Source of the DNA: Bacteroides sp. M10
GTDB lineage: Bacteria; Bacteroidota; Bacteroidia; Bacteroidales; Bacteroidaceae
DNA length: 64,000 nucleotides
Direction of reading: 5' to 3'
Assembly: GCF_014334015.1 (NCBI RefSeq)
Contig: NZ_CP060488.1
Location: forward strand, 3,244,501 to 3,308,500
Part shown: one piece after another, positions 17,897 through 27,640 of the stretch
How the letters are laid out: every line of letters begins with the position of its first letter
How positions within the stretch are numbered: the first letter of the stretch is position 1
Notes under the pieces: model-generated
Database searches by the model: none
What the model saw: only the letters and a program-made list of their open reading frames with translations
What the model was told of the DNA's origin: nothing
Program-made: the position numbers and the translations under genes

Positions 17897-20860
17897 TTAT
17901 TTGATTGTTTCGAGAAATTCTACTTCAATGATTCTTAACTGGTTTTTGCTACTGCTCTTTTCCAGTTCCATTTTATTGGCAGCTTTGGCTTCTACTTCAA
18001 TGATCTGTCCGAAAGCATCCTTGTCACTGGTATTTCCTTTCAGGCGAATGGTTATAGTGTTGGCACGTACCGGTTTTTCTACATTGAGATGAATATACCC
18101 CAGACTCTTATCTGTATTTCCGTTCCAAATCAGGGTGTTTCCGGCATATACTTCCAATGGATAACTGCGTGAACGCCACCCTTGCAATTTGATACATATA
18201 TCGTCTATTTCGGCCTCTCTCTCCAGTGTATAAGTAACCCAGGCAGTGCTCAACTTACCGTCATTTTTCCATTCCGTCAGTTCGATATCATCATAACTCT
18301 TTTCAGCATCGCTGTTATTGGAACCGGCTTTTGCTGAAACGATGCGTACACCTTTTTTGCTATCTTGGTAAGAAGGGGTAGAAGGAGTCTCACCCCTGTC
18401 CAGTTGTCCTTTTAAAGTCTCCTGCGGGAGATAAGTGCTCAAGCCTTCAGTTACTTTTACAGGTACTGTTTCCAATGTGAGTGTGGCGGCAGGTAATCCT
18501 TTAGCCTGTGCTGTCAGAGTTACTTTTCCGGCAGTGGTTGTGCTGCGGATCAGTGCACGGTTGATGCCACATTCTACCGGAAGTTTTGTATCAAGGATAT
18601 GATTGTTTTCACCTTGGGCAATCCCTCCACGCCATTCTGCTTGACCGTTAAGCGTGAATTGAACCGTACGATTATCCAACGGGCAACGTTTTCCGTCTTT
18701 ATCTACAACTTCCACCTGTATTAAAGCCATGTCTGCACCGTCTGCATGGAATCCTTCGGGATTTTGAATAGCGGTAAGTTTCAGTTTGGCTGGTTCACCG
18801 GCTGTATGTATAGCGTAGCGGCTGATTTCTTTTCCTGTTTGATTATAGCTGACTGCTTCCAGTTTACCCGATTTGAATGTTACGTTGTCAAAAGTAAAGA
18901 GGAAATTGTATTGGCGTTTGCCTTTACCCAGAGATTTACCATTCAGGAAAAGTTCCACCTCTTCCCCGGTAGATACCACATGTATGGGTTTTACTGTATT
19001 TTCAGGATAATTCCAGTGTCCGATAATGTAGGTCTGGTCTTCTTCCGTATCTACCCATCCGTTCCACATCACCTGATGTGCATAGAAGGCGTCTTTCTCA
19101 ATACGCATAGCATCTGTCACTCCACTTCTGCGATAGTTTTCCGCTCCCCGGTAATGGGTATTGGTGTCAGAGAAGATAATTTTAGTGCCGCCGGAGCTGA
19201 CCCTGTTACCTGTTCCGGGACGCTCACGCCAATAATCATACCAGCGGGCTATCATGGTAATGGCAAGTTCATCTTGGTTACGGTTATAATCAGTGGCCGG
19301 TTTACCTTTATAGAGCGGACCGTCACCCTCCTTATGGAAAGGATAACTGTATTCATCCCAATATTTTCTTAAACCTTCGTCGCGGCAATATTCGGTAGCC
19401 CACATCGGATGATGCTCACTTCGGTTGATATACAGCATTTCGCCGCCGTATTCCGCTTCACGAATATCCAACATTTCACGTGAACCGATAGCACGTCCGC
19501 CAAACGGGTCATATTTGTCACGAACAGCTTTCATCTCTATCATATGTTCACGGCTGATAGCTTTGTTGCCACATTCGTAGAACAAGATACTCGGGTTGTT
19601 ACGGTTATAAATGATTGCATCGCGCATCAGTTCCACCCGTTGCTCCCATTGGCGTCCTTCACGGTCTTTTTCTGCATCTCCGGCAGGCATTGCCTGTATC
19701 AGACCTACACGGTCGCAAGATTCTACATCTTGTTTCCATGGAGTGACGTGCATCCAACGAACCAGGTTTGCATTTCCTTTTACCATCAGACCATTAGAGA
19801 AGTCGCTCAACCAGGCTGGTACGGACAGACCCACTGCAGGCCATTCATTACTGGTACGTTGCGCATATCCCTTCATTTGGATAACACGGTCGTTCAATTC
19901 TATTTTTCCTTCAGTAAAGCGTGTTTTACGGAATCCGGTGCGGGTACTGACTTCATCGAATATCTGATTGCTGTCATCTTTCAAGGCAGTTTTTACCGTA
20001 TACAGGTAACCATATCCCCAACTCCAGAAATGAAGATTATTGATAATGGCGGATGCCTTTACCGTTTTAGTCTCTCCTGCTTTTAAAGTCACTTTATCAC
20101 CTTGGAAAGTCTTCAATCGTTTGCCATCGGCATCAAGTACAGTCACTTGATAACTGAACTGGCGGGGAGATTTACTGTCGTTTCTGACTTCTGATTCGGC
20201 ATGAATGGTTGCTTTACGCCCTTTTATATCAAAATCTTTGGCGTACACATAGACACCTGTTGTTTTCAGGTTACTGTATAAGGGAAGAGTTTGATATACA
20301 TTATCGGTAACGTACAGAAACACATTTTTGGGGATACCGCCATAGTTAGCATTGAAATTGCGGTCGTTCCACTGAAATTTGGAGTTGGTTCCCTCTTCTC
20401 TGTACATCCAGTTGTTATCGGTGCGAACGGCAATTACGTTTTCACCCTCCTTCATATATGGAGTCAGGTCGAATCCCACTGCCATTACGCCATTTTCGTG
20501 TCTGCCCAGATTATGACCGTTGAGATAGAAGTCTCCACGTTGACGTACTCCTTCGAACTCGATAAATACTTTCTGGTTACTTTTCAGTTCCGGAATCCGG
20601 AAACTTTTGCGATACCACACCACTGTATCTGTCAATTGTTCGATGGAGAGTTTAAATGCTTCATCTTCATTGAAAGCATGAGGCAAAGTTACTTGCTTCC
20701 ATTCACTGTCGTTGAATTTAGTGTCTTTGGCTTTAGGAAAGTCTCCTATTTGCAGCTTCCATTCACTGTTGAAGTTGTATTTTTTGCGTTCGGATGCCTG
20801 TCCGTCGATAACAGACAGGGTAGTCAGCAGAAATACGAAAAGGAATAATTTGTGTTTCAT
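17897..20860 (-). CDS. GH2-family beta-glycosidase (beta-galactosidase-like), large secreted form
   Basis: A 987-residue protein. I choose 20860 (MKHKLFLFVFLL) as start; an upstream Met at 20869 is also open. Order: GH2 N-terminal sugar-binding jelly roll (YNFNSEWKLQIGDFPKA), immunoglobulin-like domain (VYVYAKDFDIKGRKATIHAESEV), TIM barrel, DUF4982-like domain (LFLNGKSLGKGKRQYNFLFTFDNV), then further beta domains to about residue 980. The barrel has the nucleophile in MWATEYCRDEG (about residue 490). The acid/base region reads FYECGNKAIS near residue 430, where GH2 enzymes usually have WxxGNE. A Lys thus stands where the acid/base Glu is expected, and a Glu lies four residues earlier. Family members in pectin loci act on galactan or RG-I side chains. 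Confidence 0.92.
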   Translation of the reverse strand: MKHKLFLFVFLLTTLSVIDGQASERKKYNFNSEWKLQIGDFPKAKDTKFNDSEWKQVTLPHAFNEDEAFKLSIEQLTDTVVWYRKSFRIPELKSNQKVFIEFEGVRQRGDFYLNGHNLGRHENGVMAVGFDLTPYMKEGENVIAVRTDNNWMYREEGTNSKFQWNDRNFNANYGGIPKNVFLYVTDNVYQTLPLYSNLKTTGVYVYAKDFDIKGRKATIHAESEVRNDSKSPRQFSYQVTVLDADGKRLKTFQGDKVTLKAGETKTVKASAIINNLHFWSWGYGYLYTVKTALKDDSNQIFDEVSTRTGFRKTRFTEGKIELNDRVIQMKGYAQRTSNEWPAVGLSVPAWLSDFSNGLMVKGNANLVRWMHVTPWKQDVESCDRVGLIQAMPAGDAEKDREGRQWEQRVELMRDAIIYNRNNPSILFYECGNKAISREHMIEMKAVRDKYDPFGGRAIGSREMLDIREAEYGGEMLYINRSEHHPMWATEYCRDEGLRKYWDEYSYPFHKEGDGPLYKGKPATDYNRNQDELAITMIARWYDYWRERPGTGNRVSSGGTKIIFSDTNTHYRGAENYRRSGVTDAMRIEKDAFYAHQVMWNGWVDTEEDQTYIIGHWNYPENTVKPIHVVSTGEEVELFLNGKSLGKGKRQYNFLFTFDNVTFKSGKLEAVSYNQTGKEISRYAIHTAGEPAKLKLTAIQNPEGFHADGADMALIQVEVVDKDGKRCPLDNRTVQFTLNGQAEWRGGIAQGENNHILDTKLPVECGINRALIRSTTTAGKVTLTAQAKGLPAATLTLETVPVKVTEGLSTYLPQETLKGQLDRGETPSTPSYQDSKKGVRIVSAKAGSNNSDAEKSYDDIELTEWKNDGKLSTAWVTYTLEREAEIDDICIKLQGWRSRSYPLEVYAGNTLIWNGNTDKSLGYIHLNVEKPVRANTITIRLKGNTSDKDAFGQIIEVEAKAANKMELEKSSSKNQLRIIEVEFLETIK

Positions 20861-20879
20861 GATAATCAATTAAATTGTT

Positions 20880-20955
20880 CTGCTGCAAAGAAAGTGTATT
20901 GAAAGAAGATACACCCGGTATTAAAGTACGGAAATAATGTAATTTTTATCTTTTG
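20880..20955 (-). promoter_or_regulatory. HTCS-type promoter (RG-I class) for GH2
   Basis: Minus-strand reading: AAATTACATTATTTCCGTAC then CTTTCTTTG; GTAC to TTTG end is 44 bp (20886-20929). Shared block with the SusC promoter at 16751-16815 includes GTACGGAAAWRATGTAATTT on the plus strand. Confidence 0.75.
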
Positions 20956-20991
20956 ATGGAAAAGTGTGACTGATGTTTGTACATAATTTCA

Positions 20992-21040
20992 GATAATAGT
21001 ACACATAATCCCATTGGCAGAGAGAATGTGTACTATTATC
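20992..21040. repeat. Perfect 15-bp inverted repeat between HTCS and GH2
   Basis: GATAATAGTACACAT (20992-21006) and ATGTGTACTATTATC (21026-21040) are exact reverse complements with a 19-base loop. It lies 22 bp downstream of the HTCS stop and about 60 bp upstream of the GH2 promoter GTAC block. It could be the HTCS transcript end without a T tract, or an operator with GTGTAC half-sites. Confidence 0.85.
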
Positions 21041-21062
21041 AGTCAGTTATCATGTATTCTGT

Positions 21063-24000
21063 TTAAGCATTCGTTTCTCCTTTTTCTTCAGCGGGCTGCT
21101 CCGTGTTTCCTGCTGTGGTATTGGAGGTCGGAGCTTTTCCACCGTTCTTTTGATAAACAGAGGGTGCTATTCCGAATTGATTCTTGAAACACTTGCTGAA
21201 ATAATAGGGGTCGTTGATACCCACTTTATATGAAATTTCAGCAACGGTCAGATCTTCGGTCAACAATAATTCCGCAGCTTTCTTCAAGCGAATGACACGC
21301 AGGTATTCATTTGGAGAATATCCGGTGACGCCACGTACTTTTTTATAAAACACGGTACGTCCCAATCCCATGAGGTTGGCATAGTCATCTACAGAGAATT
21401 CCGTTTCCACCATGTGCTCGTTCAGCATCTCGTTCAGTTTTGCAAGGAATTTGCTGTCTTTGTTGTTCGTACAGATAGCCGCATGAACAATTCCCGGTTC
21501 ATTGGAGAATTTTTCCCGCAACTTGTCACGTTGTTCTATCAGTTTGGAAATTCTGGCCAGTAATAAAGAAATACTGAATGGTTTGGTGATATAAGCATCC
21601 GCACCGGATTCGATACCTTCCAGATATTTTTCTTCCATATTGAGAGCGGTCAGCAGAATAATGGGGATATGGCTGGTGGCAAACTCGTTCTTCAGCTTCT
21701 TGGTCACCTCAAATCCTGTCATGCCCGGCATTAACACGTCACAGATAATAAGGTCCGCATCATAAGTCTGTGCACGTTCGAATCCGCTGATACCATCCGC
21801 TTCTGCTACTACTTCGAAATAATGGCCGATTTCCTCTTTCAGAAATTCGCGGACATCATTATCATCTTCGATAATCAAGACTTTCCGTTTGTTCAACGGT
21901 ACGGACGGTGCCTCCGGTTCGTCCGTTTTTTCATCTGTAACAAATTCCTTATGGCGTTGCTCTTCTTCCTCAATCAATAACTGGTTGGGAACAAGGAAAT
22001 CCTTTTCTTCATAAACACTGGCATCGGTTGGCAGTTCGACGGTGAAGATTGAACCGCCTCCTTCATTCTCATTATAAGAAATTGTTCCTTTGTGCATGTT
22101 GACCAAGCCATAGGTAAGATGTAGCCCTACGCCTACGCTGCTGTGTGAGAAGCTGCTTTGCATAAAGCGCTTGAACAGTTCGGCACGTTTCTCTTTCGGA
22201 ATGCCCAATCCCGTATCGATCACCTGTATACAGAGTTGTTTCTTCTGTTCCTGTATATCTACTTTGAATATAATCTTTCCGTTGGAAGGAGTATATTTGA
22301 AGGCATTGGAGAGCAGGTTATAGACTACTTTGTCGAGATTTCCCTTATCCACAGGCATTTTGTAAGAGTTTAGCGAAGGTTCGAAACGGAAATCCATGTT
22401 TTTGGATTCACTCACGTCCTTGAAACTAAGGAATATCTCATAGCAGAAAGCAATGACATCTGTTTCTTCCAGAGAGAGGGCGAGTTTGTTTTTCTGCATT
22501 TTCCGGAATTCCAACAACTGATTGATAAGTCTCAACATTCGCTTCGTACTCTTGTCCATGATCTTCAGGGAGTGTTGCATATCTTTGGAATGATTCCCCA
22601 TATTGACGATTCTCTCCAAAGCACCTTGAATCAGTGTCAGCGGAGTGCGGAATTCGTGGGAAATATTGGTGAAAAATTCCAGCTTATATTCCGTCAACTG
22701 GTTTTCAACGGCGATACGGTTACGCAAAGCATTGAAATTTCTGATAATGCGGAAACTGAAATAACCTGCTATAGCAATTAGAATGGCATAAATCAGATAA
22801 GCCCAGCCGGTTTTCCAAAAAGGCGGAGCTATTATGATTTCCATCACGTTTTCTTCTCCCCAGATACCGGCAGCGTTACAAGCTTTCACATGAAGTTCAT
22901 ATTTACCCGGAGGTAGATTCCGGTAAGTGGCAAAGTTGAGGTTAGAGGGCGAACTCCATTCCGTGTCGTATGGAGGGAGGCTATAAGAGTATTTGGATAC
23001 ACCATCCAGGTAATTGAAAGTAGAGAAAGAAATCGTGAATGAACTCTGATAGTATTTCAGGTTCAGTTCGCCAATATAGGGTATGGCTTCCTGTAAAGGC
23101 GAGTCTTCCACTCCCGGGAGCATGTGTGCGCCATTGATCTGAAGTCCGGTGAAGATGACGGAAGCAGGTTTATCTAGATTTTCTATCTTGTTGGCATCCA
23201 GTACTACCAGTCCATAATTTGTACCAAACAGCAATTTTCCGTCGTTGCTGACGCAAGCGGTGTTTTCACTGTATACATTTCCTAAAGTATAAGAAGAGAA
23301 AAAGTAATTCTCTATTTGTCGGGTACCCGGGGTGAAACGGGAAATTCCGTATTCGGTTGCGATCCACATTTTGTTGTCCTTATCTTGAATGATGGACTGC
23401 ACAACTGCATTGGACAATCCGTCTTTTATGTCATAGCAATCGAAAGTGAGGTGTTCATAATTGTCTCCCGGATGGCAAACTGCAAATCCTGCTCCGGCTG
23501 TACCAATCCACATATTGCCTTCATCATCGTTCATCAAACACCGTATCTCGTTACTGGGGAATGTGCCGTTGGCATGATTGTAAATCACGTAATTCTTGGG
23601 TGATGCAATCAGTGAATCCGGATGGAAGATATAGATACCATTGTTGGTGCCTACCCACATTTGTCCGTTTTTGTCTTCTTCGATGACGCGTATGCGCTTT
23701 TCACTGTAGTTGTCTTGTAAGAAGTGTTTAAACTGGTAGCCGTCGGCCGTTTTTACTGCTAAGTTTAATCCTCCACCGAAAGTACCTAACCACATACGTC
23801 CTTTCCTGTCCCGATAGATAGAATAAACCTGGTCGTTGGAAAGAGAGTTAGGGTTCTTGGCGTCATTCTTATACCATTGGTTGGCACCGATGCGAAGGCC
23901 AAGTCCTCTCATTCCCAGCCATAAGTTTCCCTCCGAATCTTCATTCATGCTATACACGTTATGGGTGAAATCTTCTTGCCGGAGTACTTTGGTCAGGGCA

Positions 24001-25391
24001 GAGTTGTATTCGTAAAGGCTGCCCATGCGGTTGGCCATATAGATATGTCCGTTTTGAGTTTGGAAGAGCATACGAATGGTATTCGAGCGGTCGGAACTAT
24101 TTTCACCGCTGGGGTGAAGGCGTTGTGTCCCTTTATTCAGAATTTCCAGGTGGGATAATCCCGAGAATTCGGAACTTACCCAGATGCCTCCGGAACGGTC
24201 TTCCATTACAAACTGAAGATAGTTGGAGTTGATATGGCTGGATTGATTGACTTCGAATGTGAAGTGCTGTAAATTACCTGTCGATAGTTCGTAAGCGTAA
24301 AGTCCGTTCCCATAAGTCGATATCCAGAGAATGTCCCGTGAGTCGTGTACGATGCTGTAACGTTCCACATCAATGTAACCGATATGTTTGGAGGAAAGAA
24401 ATTGGAAAGGCTTGATTTTACCGGTGGTTATGTTTACATACCATAAGTCGCCGGTATAGTTGTGTACCCATACATTTTTCTTATTGTCTCTGGTGACTGC
24501 ACCGTTCTTGATGTTCAATTCTGTGTAACGGCTTAGTTTTCCGGTCGGGATATCCAATATGTAGCTGCCGTTGGCAGTGAACAATACCCATTTATCTTGC
24601 AAAAGGAAGTTGCCTGTAACACGGCTCGTATCATCAAAACTTTCAGCTAGCGATGCAACTTTCTCCAATTTATCTGCAGAATAGGTGTGGCGATAGATTT
24701 CATTTTTATCAGTAATGATACAGGTATATTTATCATAAGAGATGATGTGCTCCCAACTCTGCTGATGCGGGTCGAGATTGTTTGTTTTACCATTTTGATA
24801 CTTTAATAATCCTTTATTCGTACCAATCCAGATTTCTCCTTTCGCACTTTCCAGAACAAATTGCACCTTATCGGAAGGCAGATTGCCAGATTTTTCTTTA
24901 TACGTCTGTGATGAAAACTTTCCGTCACGATAAACGACTCTACGACAACCGTTCTGGTTATGCCATAACCAGATAGAGTTGTCGGAAACGATGATGAACT
25001 TGGAATAGTTTTCCTTGTACTCCCCGTTTCCCGTGAAATCCACGAAGCAGCCGTGCCGCAAATCATAACAACTGATGAAAGAAGAAATAGTGGAGATCCA
25101 CATAAAACCATTCGGATCTTCTTCCATGCTCCGGATGCGGGAGTCGGCCAATGAGAGCGGGTTGTTTATATCCGGATAGATATTGACGAAAGAATTGCCG
25201 TCATAATAACTTAATCCGTTGAGAGTTCCCAACCAGATAAATCCTTTACTGTCCTGCATCATATAACGGGTCGAATTATTTGCTAATCCATCTCCGGTAG
25301 TCAGCTTATTGGATCGAATTTCAATGGAAGCCGACAGTGGATAGAGATAAAGAAATAAAAGCGAGAATATAAGGTATGTATTCTTCTTCAT
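21063..25391 (-). CDS. Hybrid two-component system sensor/regulator (HTCS), complete
   Basis: A 1,442-residue protein. I choose start 25391 (MKKNTYLIFSLLFLY), which has a proper signal peptide, not the Met at 25421. Order: periplasmic two 7-bladed-propeller-type Reg_prop repeats (many WIGT, WLGT, WVGT strands, about residues 25-770), Y_Y_Y domain (about 770-850), membrane helix (about 857-878), HisKA with NISHEFRTPLTLIQGALERI (His near 913), HATPase (NLLSNAFKYTP, DTGLGIP), receiver with IICDVLMPG (Asp near 1217), and C-terminal AraC-type HTH (AEISYKVGINDPYYFSKCFK). It senses an oligosaccharide in the periplasm and activates target promoters by DNA binding. It is a paralogue of the HTCS at the window start. 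It has a housekeeping-type promoter and no HTCS-box upstream. Confidence 0.98.
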   Translation of the reverse strand: MKKNTYLIFSLLFLYLYPLSASIEIRSNKLTTGDGLANNSTRYMMQDSKGFIWLGTLNGLSYYDGNSFVNIYPDINNPLSLADSRIRSMEEDPNGFMWISTISSFISCYDLRHGCFVDFTGNGEYKENYSKFIIVSDNSIWLWHNQNGCRRVVYRDGKFSSQTYKEKSGNLPSDKVQFVLESAKGEIWIGTNKGLLKYQNGKTNNLDPHQQSWEHIISYDKYTCIITDKNEIYRHTYSADKLEKVASLAESFDDTSRVTGNFLLQDKWVLFTANGSYILDIPTGKLSRYTELNIKNGAVTRDNKKNVWVHNYTGDLWYVNITTGKIKPFQFLSSKHIGYIDVERYSIVHDSRDILWISTYGNGLYAYELSTGNLQHFTFEVNQSSHINSNYLQFVMEDRSGGIWVSSEFSGLSHLEILNKGTQRLHPSGENSSDRSNTIRMLFQTQNGHIYMANRMGSLYEYNSALTKVLRQEDFTHNVYSMNEDSEGNLWLGMRGLGLRIGANQWYKNDAKNPNSLSNDQVYSIYRDRKGRMWLGTFGGGLNLAVKTADGYQFKHFLQDNYSEKRIRVIEEDKNGQMWVGTNNGIYIFHPDSLIASPKNYVIYNHANGTFPSNEIRCLMNDDEGNMWIGTAGAGFAVCHPGDNYEHLTFDCYDIKDGLSNAVVQSIIQDKDNKMWIATEYGISRFTPGTRQIENYFFSSYTLGNVYSENTACVSNDGKLLFGTNYGLVVLDANKIENLDKPASVIFTGLQINGAHMLPGVEDSPLQEAIPYIGELNLKYYQSSFTISFSTFNYLDGVSKYSYSLPPYDTEWSSPSNLNFATYRNLPPGKYELHVKACNAAGIWGEENVMEIIIAPPFWKTGWAYLIYAILIAIAGYFSFRIIRNFNALRNRIAVENQLTEYKLEFFTNISHEFRTPLTLIQGALERIVNMGNHSKDMQHSLKIMDKSTKRMLRLINQLLEFRKMQKNKLALSLEETDVIAFCYEIFLSFKDVSESKNMDFRFEPSLNSYKMPVDKGNLDKVVYNLLSNAFKYTPSNGKIIFKVDIQEQKKQLCIQVIDTGLGIPKEKRAELFKRFMQSSFSHSSVGVGLHLTYGLVNMHKGTISYNENEGGGSIFTVELPTDASVYEEKDFLVPNQLLIEEEEQRHKEFVTDEKTDEPEAPSVPLNKRKVLIIEDDNDVREFLKEEIGHYFEVVAEADGISGFERAQTYDADLIICDVLMPGMTGFEVTKKLKNEFATSHIPIILLTALNMEEKYLEGIESGADAYITKPFSISLLLARISKLIEQRDKLREKFSNEPGIVHAAICTNNKDSKFLAKLNEMLNEHMVETEFSVDDYANLMGLGRTVFYKKVRGVTGYSPNEYLRVIRLKKAAELLLTEDLTVAEISYKVGINDPYYFSKCFKNQFGIAPSVYQKNGGKAPTSNTTAGNTEQPAEEKGETNA

Positions 25392-25418
25392 AGTGGATTT
25401 ATATGTGTTATATACAGG

Positions 25419-25451
25419 CAAAGATAGTTATTTCTTTGGATTTTAAACAAA
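25419..25451 (-). promoter_or_regulatory. Housekeeping-type promoter of the HTCS gene
   Basis: On the minus strand TTTG (25448-25451) and TATCTTTG (25419-25426) are spaced by 21 bases, matching the Bacteroides -33/-7 consensus. The start codon lies 28 bp downstream. A complete -33 element, absent from the other promoters mapped here, fits constitutive expression of a sensor. Confidence 0.8.
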
Positions 25452-25529
25452 TTTGCCCTTTGTATAGCGAATATACTAAGGGCAATAGATGTGTATTTGT
25501 GGTTGGCGCTGATACTTTTAATACAATGT

Positions 25530-27420
25530 TTACTTGAATTGATAGCCTCTGAAAGTACCCTTCATCTTGATAAGATCCGGCCCGAAATAGAATCCGGGTT
25601 GCGTTGGCTGGTTATAGCCAACATTCTGGGTAGCGATACTGATTCTGTATATGGGTTCCTCAAGGAAGGTATGGAATCTGTATTCGGTTGGGATAGTCGA
25701 CACATAGAGACGAAGAGAAGCGTTATCCTCGGAGCGCACGAGTACTTCTTCCCGCCAGTCGCCTATCATATCACCTTGTAGGCAAGGATTTGATTTCGTT
25801 CCATTGTTGAAAAGAGTCCCCGTGAATTTGACAAGCGGGACAAACTTCTTGTTTTCCCAATCATATTTAATAATCATGTTTCTATCCAGCATTTCACGCA
25901 ATAGGTCTCCATCCCACCAAACGGCCATATTGGTAGGCGTATTTCTCATTTTGGGAGCAATGACTTCTCCTTTTACGTTTCGAATCCCTTGCGAATCTCC
26001 CGACCACATTTCTACGCCCGGATGAGTCGGGTCGATGTCTGCCGCCATGCAACGGCCTACGTCGGTATTACTTTTGATTTGCAACAATACTTCTCCCGTT
26101 GCAGCATCTCTATAAGTGGAGCCGTCACGTTTGTTTTCGTGACAGTCCCACACTTGCAGACCTTTTCGTGAAGGGTCAAAATGAGTTAGATGGATGGCAT
26201 CTCCATGTCCCATTCGGGTAGAATAAAGTCCCTTGCCATTGTGGTCGATAGCACACGAACCATAGATGATTTCGTCGCATCCATCACCGTCCACGTCGCC
26301 TACACGCAGATTGTGGTTTCCTTGTCCGGCATAATTTTCGCATCCGGGATTGTTGCTGTCGAATACCCACCGGTTTTTCAGTTCTTTCCCATTCCAGTCG
26401 AATGCGGCTAGAACTGTGCGTGTGTAGTATCCCCGACACATTACAACACTCGGATGTATTCCATCAAGGTAAGCAACGCAGGCCAGGAAGCGATCGCTTC
26501 GGTTACCTTTTGCATCTCCCCAATCGGTAACATTGCCACGGGCAGGGATATAGTCGATGGTGTGCAGTGCCTCACCGGTGTCTCCTGAAAAGACGGTCAG
26601 ATATTCCTTACCTTTCAGGATGCGTCCTTGTTTCATTATCTGATTTCTGCTTGGGTCGAAAGTTCCCTCTTCGCGATAGTCCGCATTTGCGTCTCCTATT
26701 ACTTTTCCTTTGCCGTCTATTGTTCCGTCGGCAGTCCGCATCACCACTTCCGCTTTGCCGTCACCATCCAGGTCGTACACCATGAATTGGGTGTAGTGAG
26801 CTCCTGCACGTATGTTTTTACCCAAGTTGATACGCCACAGCTATTCGGTAACAGTCGATATATACTTCACCCGTATAACCTTCGTGTGAGTTGTCGCGTG
26901 AATTGCTGGGATCCCATTTCAGGATAATTTCGTATTCGCCGTCACCGTCTACATCCCCGATAGAGGCGTCATTGGGGCTGTAAGTATAAGTCTCGCCCGC
27001 CGGTGTGACTCCGTTTGCCGGTTTTTGCAGGGGAATTTCCAGATAGCCGGAAGGCGCATTTTCCGGAAGTGTGTATGTACCGTCAATGTGATGTGTCTCT
27101 TTTCCTTTTATAACGGGACGCACTTCGTAAACTGCTGCTTTCTGACTGTTGTTCTTATCACGAAACAGGGTGCTGACTGTGACAGGTGTGTCTGTCAGTT
27201 TTTCCCCGTCTTTGTACACATTAAAGCCGGTTTGTATCGGATCAGAAGAAAGATACCTCCATGAAACGATCACTTCTGAAGGATTCTCGCGAATGGCAAC
27301 TACACCGCGGTTTAGTTTCTCCCGTTGTAACTTTGAATAGTTATAACCGGTTTGTGCCGTCATTGTTGCAACAGGCGGTAACATGAATATGCACAATAGA
27401 TAAATTGCAATTTTTCTCAT
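25530..27420 (-). pseudogene. PL11 rhamnogalacturonan lyase, broken by a frameshift
   Basis: Two adjacent reading frames together make one PL11 protein. The 5' part starts at 27420 (MRKIAIYLLCIFML, signal peptide) and runs 200 residues, with YNYSKLQREKLNRGVVAIRE and SIGDVDGDGEYEIILKWDPS, until it reads a stop at 26818. The 3' part (from about 26840 to 25530) carries LWRINLGKNIRAGAHYTQFM, DLDGDGKAEVVMRTADG, VGDVDGDGCDEIIYGS and YFGPDLIKMKGTFRGYQFK. Where family members have YR-hydrophobic-DGxx-LWRI, the minus strand has CGAATAGCTGTGGCG: four codons are reduced to one base. An 11-base deletion near 26840 explains this, and restoring it gives a 633-residue frame, a normal PL11 length. By family the enzyme cleaves the RG-I backbone between Rha and GalA. 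A sequencing error is possible. Confidence 0.9.
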
Positions 27421-27462
27421 ATTTGTTTGATCGGTTTGGAACTTATTATATTTATTCACTCG

Positions 27463-27505
27463 CAAAATTACTCCTTTTTTGAATGTACGAAATGGAGAAA
27501 TGTAC
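27463..27505 (-). promoter_or_regulatory. HTCS-type promoter (RG-I class) for PL11
   Basis: Minus strand: GTACATTTCTCCATTTCGTAC begins at 27505 and TAATTTTG ends at 27463, 43 bp in all. TCCATT is shared with the promoters at 3399, 5801 and 27574. It faces away from the promoter of the GH28 gene at 27641. Confidence 0.68.
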
Positions 27506-27554
27506 AAAGACTATATACAATTGTGCACCTTTTGAAATTAATTATCTATTCGAC

Positions 27555-27616
27555 ATAATATTCTATCTTTTACGTACATCCGTCCATTACCTCTTTGATG
27601 AGATGCGATAATTTTG
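27555..27616 (+). promoter_or_regulatory. HTCS-type promoter (RG-I class) for GH28-a
   Basis: GTACATCCGTCCATTACC starts at 27574 and the -7 TAATTTTG is at 27609-27616, 43 bp from GTAC to the end of TTTG. The upstream part (ATTCTATCTTTTACGTAC) resembles that of PL9 at 29540-29555. Confidence 0.7.
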
Positions 27617-27640
27617 CAACGTGAACTAAAAGCAAGAATT

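Noticed and set aside
18746..19372. Long antisense ORF of 208 codons inside GH2, and similar opposite-strand ORFs elsewhere
   Set aside because: They lie fully within strongly supported genes, lack signals or family motifs, and mirror the codon pattern of the sense strand.
26818..26825. PL11 halves as two separate genes or programmed frameshifting
   Set aside because: No slippery heptamer is seen at the junction, and the loss of four family residues points to a deletion.
27614..27640. Upstream TTG start for GH28-a
   Set aside because: TTG overlaps the -7 element TAATTTTG, so it cannot be translated from that promoter; ATG at 27641 begins the signal peptide.
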